Below, in pieces: positions 61,605 to 64,000 of a stretch of DNA of 64,000 nt. The notes beneath the pieces are model-generated. The model was not told the DNA's origin and made no database searches. It saw only the letters and a program-made list of their open reading frames with translations. The translations under genes and the position numbers were made by a program. Source of the DNA: Leifsonia sp. 466MF (GTDB lineage Bacteria > Actinomycetota > Actinomycetes > Actinomycetales > Microbacteriaceae); assembly GCF_900100265.1 (NCBI RefSeq), contig NZ_LT629696.1:1240001-1304000 (forward strand), given 5' to 3'. The first letter of the stretch is position 1. Every line of letters begins with the position of its first letter.

Positions 61605-61610
61605 AACGTA
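61605..61610 (-). promoter_or_regulatory. -10 element of the DUF7882-like gene (leaderless)
   Basis: Minus-strand TACGTT ends 6 nt before the ATG at 61598. Confidence 0.45.
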
Positions 61611-61676
61611 CAGGATGGTTCCCCCGTTCGATGCGACGCCGAACGGCTGCCATGCCCGGATGTTCGCCCACGGGCG

Positions 61677-61682
61677 TACTGT
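61677..61682 (+). promoter_or_regulatory. -10 element of the SDR gene (leaderless)
   Basis: TACTGT ends 7 nt before the ATG at 61690. Confidence 0.45.
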
Positions 61683-61689
61683 CGCCGGC

Positions 61690-63276
61690 ATGAGCCCCTC
61701 CCGCATCCTGGTCACCGGCGCTACCGGCTACATCGGCGGCCGCCTCGTCCCGCGACTGCTCGCGCGCGGTCACGACGTCCGGGTGCTGGCGCGCTCGCCG
61801 CAGAAGCTGACGGACGTGCCGTGGGCGGGCGATGTGGAGGTGGTGGAGGGCGACCTGCACGATGCCGATGCCGTAGCCCGCGCGGTCCGGGATGTGGACG
61901 TCGTCTACTACCTCGTCCACTCGATGCGTGCCCGCGGCGACTTCGACGAGGAGGAGTCCGCGGCGGCTCGCACGGTCGCAGAGGCGGCCGAGGCGGCGGG
62001 CGTCAGCAGGATCGTGTACCTCGGCGCCCTGCACCCGGACGGCGAGCTTTCACGGCATCTGCGTTCCCGCGTGGCCGTCGGCCGCATCCTGCTCGACTCC
62101 GGCGTCCCGACGGTGGTCTTCCAGGCGGGCGTGGTGATCGGCTCCGGGTCCGCCTCGTTCGAGATGATCCGGCACCTGACCGAAGTGCTGCCGTACATGC
62201 CGGCGCCGCGCTGGGTGCGCAACCGCATCCAGCCGATCGCCATCCGCGACGTCCTGCACTATCTGCTCGAGGCGGCCGAGCTCCCGCCGGAGGTGTCGCG
62301 CGCCTTCGACATCGGCGGCCCGGACATCCTCCGCTACGGCCAGATGATGAACGCCTACGCCCTGGAGGCGGGCCTGCCGCAACGACCGATCGCGTCCCTG
62401 CCGGTGTTCACCCCGTGGCTCGCCTCGCAGTGGGTCAACCTGGTCACGCCCATCCCGCGCAGCCTCGCCGTCCCCATCATCGAGTCGCTGCAATACGACT
62501 GCGTGATGCGCGAGCACGACATCGACGCCGTCATCGCGCCGCCGCCAGAAGGGCTGACCCCGTATCGCCGGGCGGTCCGGCTGGCCCTGGCGCGCGAGCG
62601 GTCGGGGGAGGTGGAGACCAGCTGGCAGGACGCGTCGGTTGCGGGGGCGCCCAGCGATCCGCTGCCGAGCGACCCCGAATGGTCGGGGCACACCGTCTAC
62701 ACCGACCTGCGCGAACGCGACTCGACCGCCGACCCCGAGATGCTGTGGCGCGTCGTCGAGGGCATCGGCGGAGAGCGCGGCTGGTACTCGTTCCCGCTCG
62801 CCTGGGCGCTCCGCGGCTGGGCAGACAAGCTGGTCGGGGGCGTCGGCCTCCGCCGCGGACGCCGCGACGCCGACCACCTGAACACGGGCGATGCCCTCGA
62901 CTGGTGGCGGGTGGAGCGGATCGAGCGGGGGAGCAGCCTCCGGCTGCGCGCCGAGATGCGCGTTCCGGGGCGTGCCTGGCTGGAGCTCGCGGTCCGTCCC
63001 CGCGAGGGCGGGGGATCGCAGTACCGGCAGCGCGCCGTGTTCTTCCCGCGCGGACTCTCGGGGCGGCTCTACTGGTTCGCGATCCTGCCGTTCCACGGCG
63101 TGATCTTCAACGGGATGGCGAACCGCATCGTGTACGAGGCGGAGCACCCGAAGGCGGCTAGCCGCGTCGCGCGTCCGACCGGGCAGCAGAATCCGGACCG
63201 GAGTCCGGCGCAGGGGCATCCGGATCGTTCGAACCCGCACCCACGGCAGGAACCGACGCCAGCGTCGTCTCGCTGA
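61690..63276 (+). CDS. SDR family oxidoreductase with DUF2867 domain
   Basis: 528 residues. The N-terminal 300 residues are an atypical SDR (NmrA-like) Rossmann domain: ILVTGATGYIGGRLVPRLLA, VVEGDLHDADAV, YYLVHSMRARGDFDEEE. The C-terminal 200 residues form a DUF2867 domain (WWRVERIERGSSLRLRAEMR, AWLELAVRPREGGGSQYRQR, FFPRGLSGRLYWFAILPFHG). Fusions of this kind are widespread in actinobacteria with unknown substrates. The final 40 residues are Pro/Gln/Arg-rich and overlap the convergent marR gene by 119 nt. Confidence 0.85.
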   Translation: MSPSRILVTGATGYIGGRLVPRLLARGHDVRVLARSPQKLTDVPWAGDVEVVEGDLHDADAVARAVRDVDVVYYLVHSMRARGDFDEEESAAARTVAEAAEAAGVSRIVYLGALHPDGELSRHLRSRVAVGRILLDSGVPTVVFQAGVVIGSGSASFEMIRHLTEVLPYMPAPRWVRNRIQPIAIRDVLHYLLEAAELPPEVSRAFDIGGPDILRYGQMMNAYALEAGLPQRPIASLPVFTPWLASQWVNLVTPIPRSLAVPIIESLQYDCVMREHDIDAVIAPPPEGLTPYRRAVRLALARERSGEVETSWQDASVAGAPSDPLPSDPEWSGHTVYTDLRERDSTADPEMLWRVVEGIGGERGWYSFPLAWALRGWADKLVGGVGLRRGRRDADHLNTGDALDWWRVERIERGSSLRLRAEMRVPGRAWLELAVRPREGGGSQYRQRAVFFPRGLSGRLYWFAILPFHGVIFNGMANRIVYEAEHPKAASRVARPTGQQNPDRSPAQGHPDRSNPHPRQEPTPASSR

Positions 63277-63811
63277 GGTCGCGGAGGAATCGGGTCACCG
63301 TGTCACGGTCCTGGGGGCTGAGAGACCGCGCCACCTCGAACCGGCGGGCGTGCTGCAGTCCCATGGTCCGGCGGACCTCGCGGTGCGTCTCCGGCGTGAT
63401 CTCGACGGTGACGGCACGGCGGTCGGTGGGATGCGGGCGGCGGACGACGTGGCCGGCACGCTCCAGGCGGTCGAGCAGCTTCGTCGTGGAGGCGGTGGAG
63501 ATATGCAGGTGGTCGGATAGCGCCCCGGCGGTGACCGGGACGTCGGCGTTCATCGACGCGATGATGTACCGCAGCGCCCGCATGTCGGTCTCGTTGAGCT
63601 TCATGTGCGTGCGGGATTCGAAGCTGAGCCGCTGGTCGGCGTCACGCCACTCGCGCATCGCGGCGAGCAGCCGGACGATCTGGGCCAGCTCCTCCTCGCT
63701 CAGGTCGTCGTGCCGGACGAGTTCTTGTCGCGGGTCGATCACGCGGGGATCGGTGAGGGATGCGGAGATGCGGCGTGCGTCGCGTCGCGCGTCATCCCGA
63801 GCCGGTGTCAT
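63158..63811 (-). CDS. MarR family transcriptional regulator
   Basis: 217 residues. The winged helix lies at about residues 85-150: VTAGALSDHLHISTASTTKL then LDRLERAGHVVRRPHPTDRR, the conserved wing with the D-R-R basic tip. A 60-residue N-terminal extension and a Pro/Asp/Ser-rich C-terminus make it longer than usual (about 150). It is divergent from the gene at 63887, its likely target, with 75 nt between. The tail overlaps the SDR gene by 119 nt. Drug or phenolic ligands are typical for the family. Confidence 0.9.
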   Translation of the reverse strand: MTPARDDARRDARRISASLTDPRVIDPRQELVRHDDLSEEELAQIVRLLAAMREWRDADQRLSFESRTHMKLNETDMRALRYIIASMNADVPVTAGALSDHLHISTASTTKLLDRLERAGHVVRRPHPTDRRAVTVEITPETHREVRRTMGLQHARRFEVARSLSPQDRDTVTRFLRDLSETTLASVPAVGAGSNDPDAPAPDSGPDSAARSDARRG

Positions 63812-63817
63812 GCGAAC

Positions 63818-63823
63818 ATCCTA
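63818..63823 (-). promoter_or_regulatory. -10 element of marR (leaderless)
   Basis: Minus-strand TAGGAT ends 6 nt before the ATG at 63811. Between the two divergent genes, TTGCTA and TAGACAA (63854-63873) form an imperfect inverted pair that may be the operator. Confidence 0.45.
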
Positions 63824-63886
63824 TTCCCATCCGTAAGAATCGTGCTAGGTTATTTGCTATCCAAGCTAGACAAGGGAGCGCCGGGC

Positions 63887-64000
63887 ATGACACAGCTGCA
63901 CCCCCAAACGCGGACTCCTGAGGAGAAGGCGACCGGTCAGAACTCGACCGGCGACAGCACTCTGGCGCACGACCTCGCGTCGGTCGAGGAGCGGCTCGAC
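63887..64000 (+). CDS. Start of a gene divergent from marR (partial)
   Basis: ATG 63887 with ribosome site AAGGGAG. Only 38 codons are in the window: MTQLHPQTRTPEEKATGQNS followed by a polar stretch ending VEERLD. No membrane helix or motif is reached. A gene divergent from marR is often a drug exporter or efflux-related protein, but nothing seen here proves that. Confidence 0.55.
   Translation, partial: MTQLHPQTRTPEEKATGQNSTGDSTLAHDLASVEERLD

Overview
The window is high-GC (about 70%) actinobacterial chromosome. Gene order, an actinobacterial SOS system with a LysM cell-division suppressor beside lexA, a clgR-like regulator between cinA and recA, and a family typical of Microbacteriaceae at 61.3-61.6 kb suggest a Leifsonia-like member of the Microbacteriaceae (inference). 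No rRNA, tRNA, IS element, prophage or CRISPR array was seen.

Layout. 0-2.7 kb: end of a CoA-transferase-like gene, MaoC hydratase, CitE-type lyase and an aldo/keto reductase. 2.7-9.9 kb: TetR regulator, M16 protease, histidine phosphatase, GNAT, dapB, and a minus-strand redox group (thioredoxin, DUF4395, OsmC, epimerase). 9.9-31.8 kb: the conserved actinobacterial block dapA-rnj-GNAT-ftsK-pgsA-cinA-clgR-DUF3046-recA-recX-miaB-miaA-dapF-methyltransferase-hflX, then metF-metE, a zincin, and divergent lexA/LysM. 32.1-35.3 kb: hisC-hisB-hisH-priA. 35.3-41.7 kb: SseB-like protein, base-excision repair protein, a 1181-residue nuclease-helicase, and an AraC/VOC pair. 41.8-44.3 kb (minus): three translationally coupled genes, namely a Gly/Ala/Asp-rich repeat peptide, a JmjC/cupin oxygenase and a sucrase/ferredoxin-like protein. 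44.5-47.2 kb: methionine importer metQNI. 47.3-49.7 kb: two divergent citrate synthases, one with an N-terminal helix-turn-helix. 50-53.9 kb: DinB-like protein, PAP2-diacylglycerol kinase fusion, membrane protein, MFS. 54-58.4 kb: end-joining set, ligD divergent from ku-topoisomerase IB. 58.5-64 kb: MFS, group 2 sigma factor, DUF7882-like protein, SDR, MarR and the start of its divergent neighbour.

How the genes fit together. Lysine/peptidoglycan precursor genes (dapB, dapA, dapF), methionine synthesis and uptake (metF, metE, metQNI) and histidine synthesis form the biosynthetic part. recA, recX, lexA and the LysM protein form an SOS circuit with three recognisable LexA boxes. Ku, LigD and topoisomerase IB give a template-independent repair set.

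Two architectures stand out. At least 22 start codons sit 6-8 nt after a TANNNT-like -10 hexamer, so many mRNAs should be leaderless. Most convergent gene pairs are separated by long near-perfect inverted repeats, and two of the arm sequences recur about 45-53 kb apart. The best candidate for an undescribed system is the repeat peptide-JmjC-ferredoxin operon at 41769-44319, which looks like a substrate peptide with its hydroxylase. All function calls are by reading the sequence; no database search was run.
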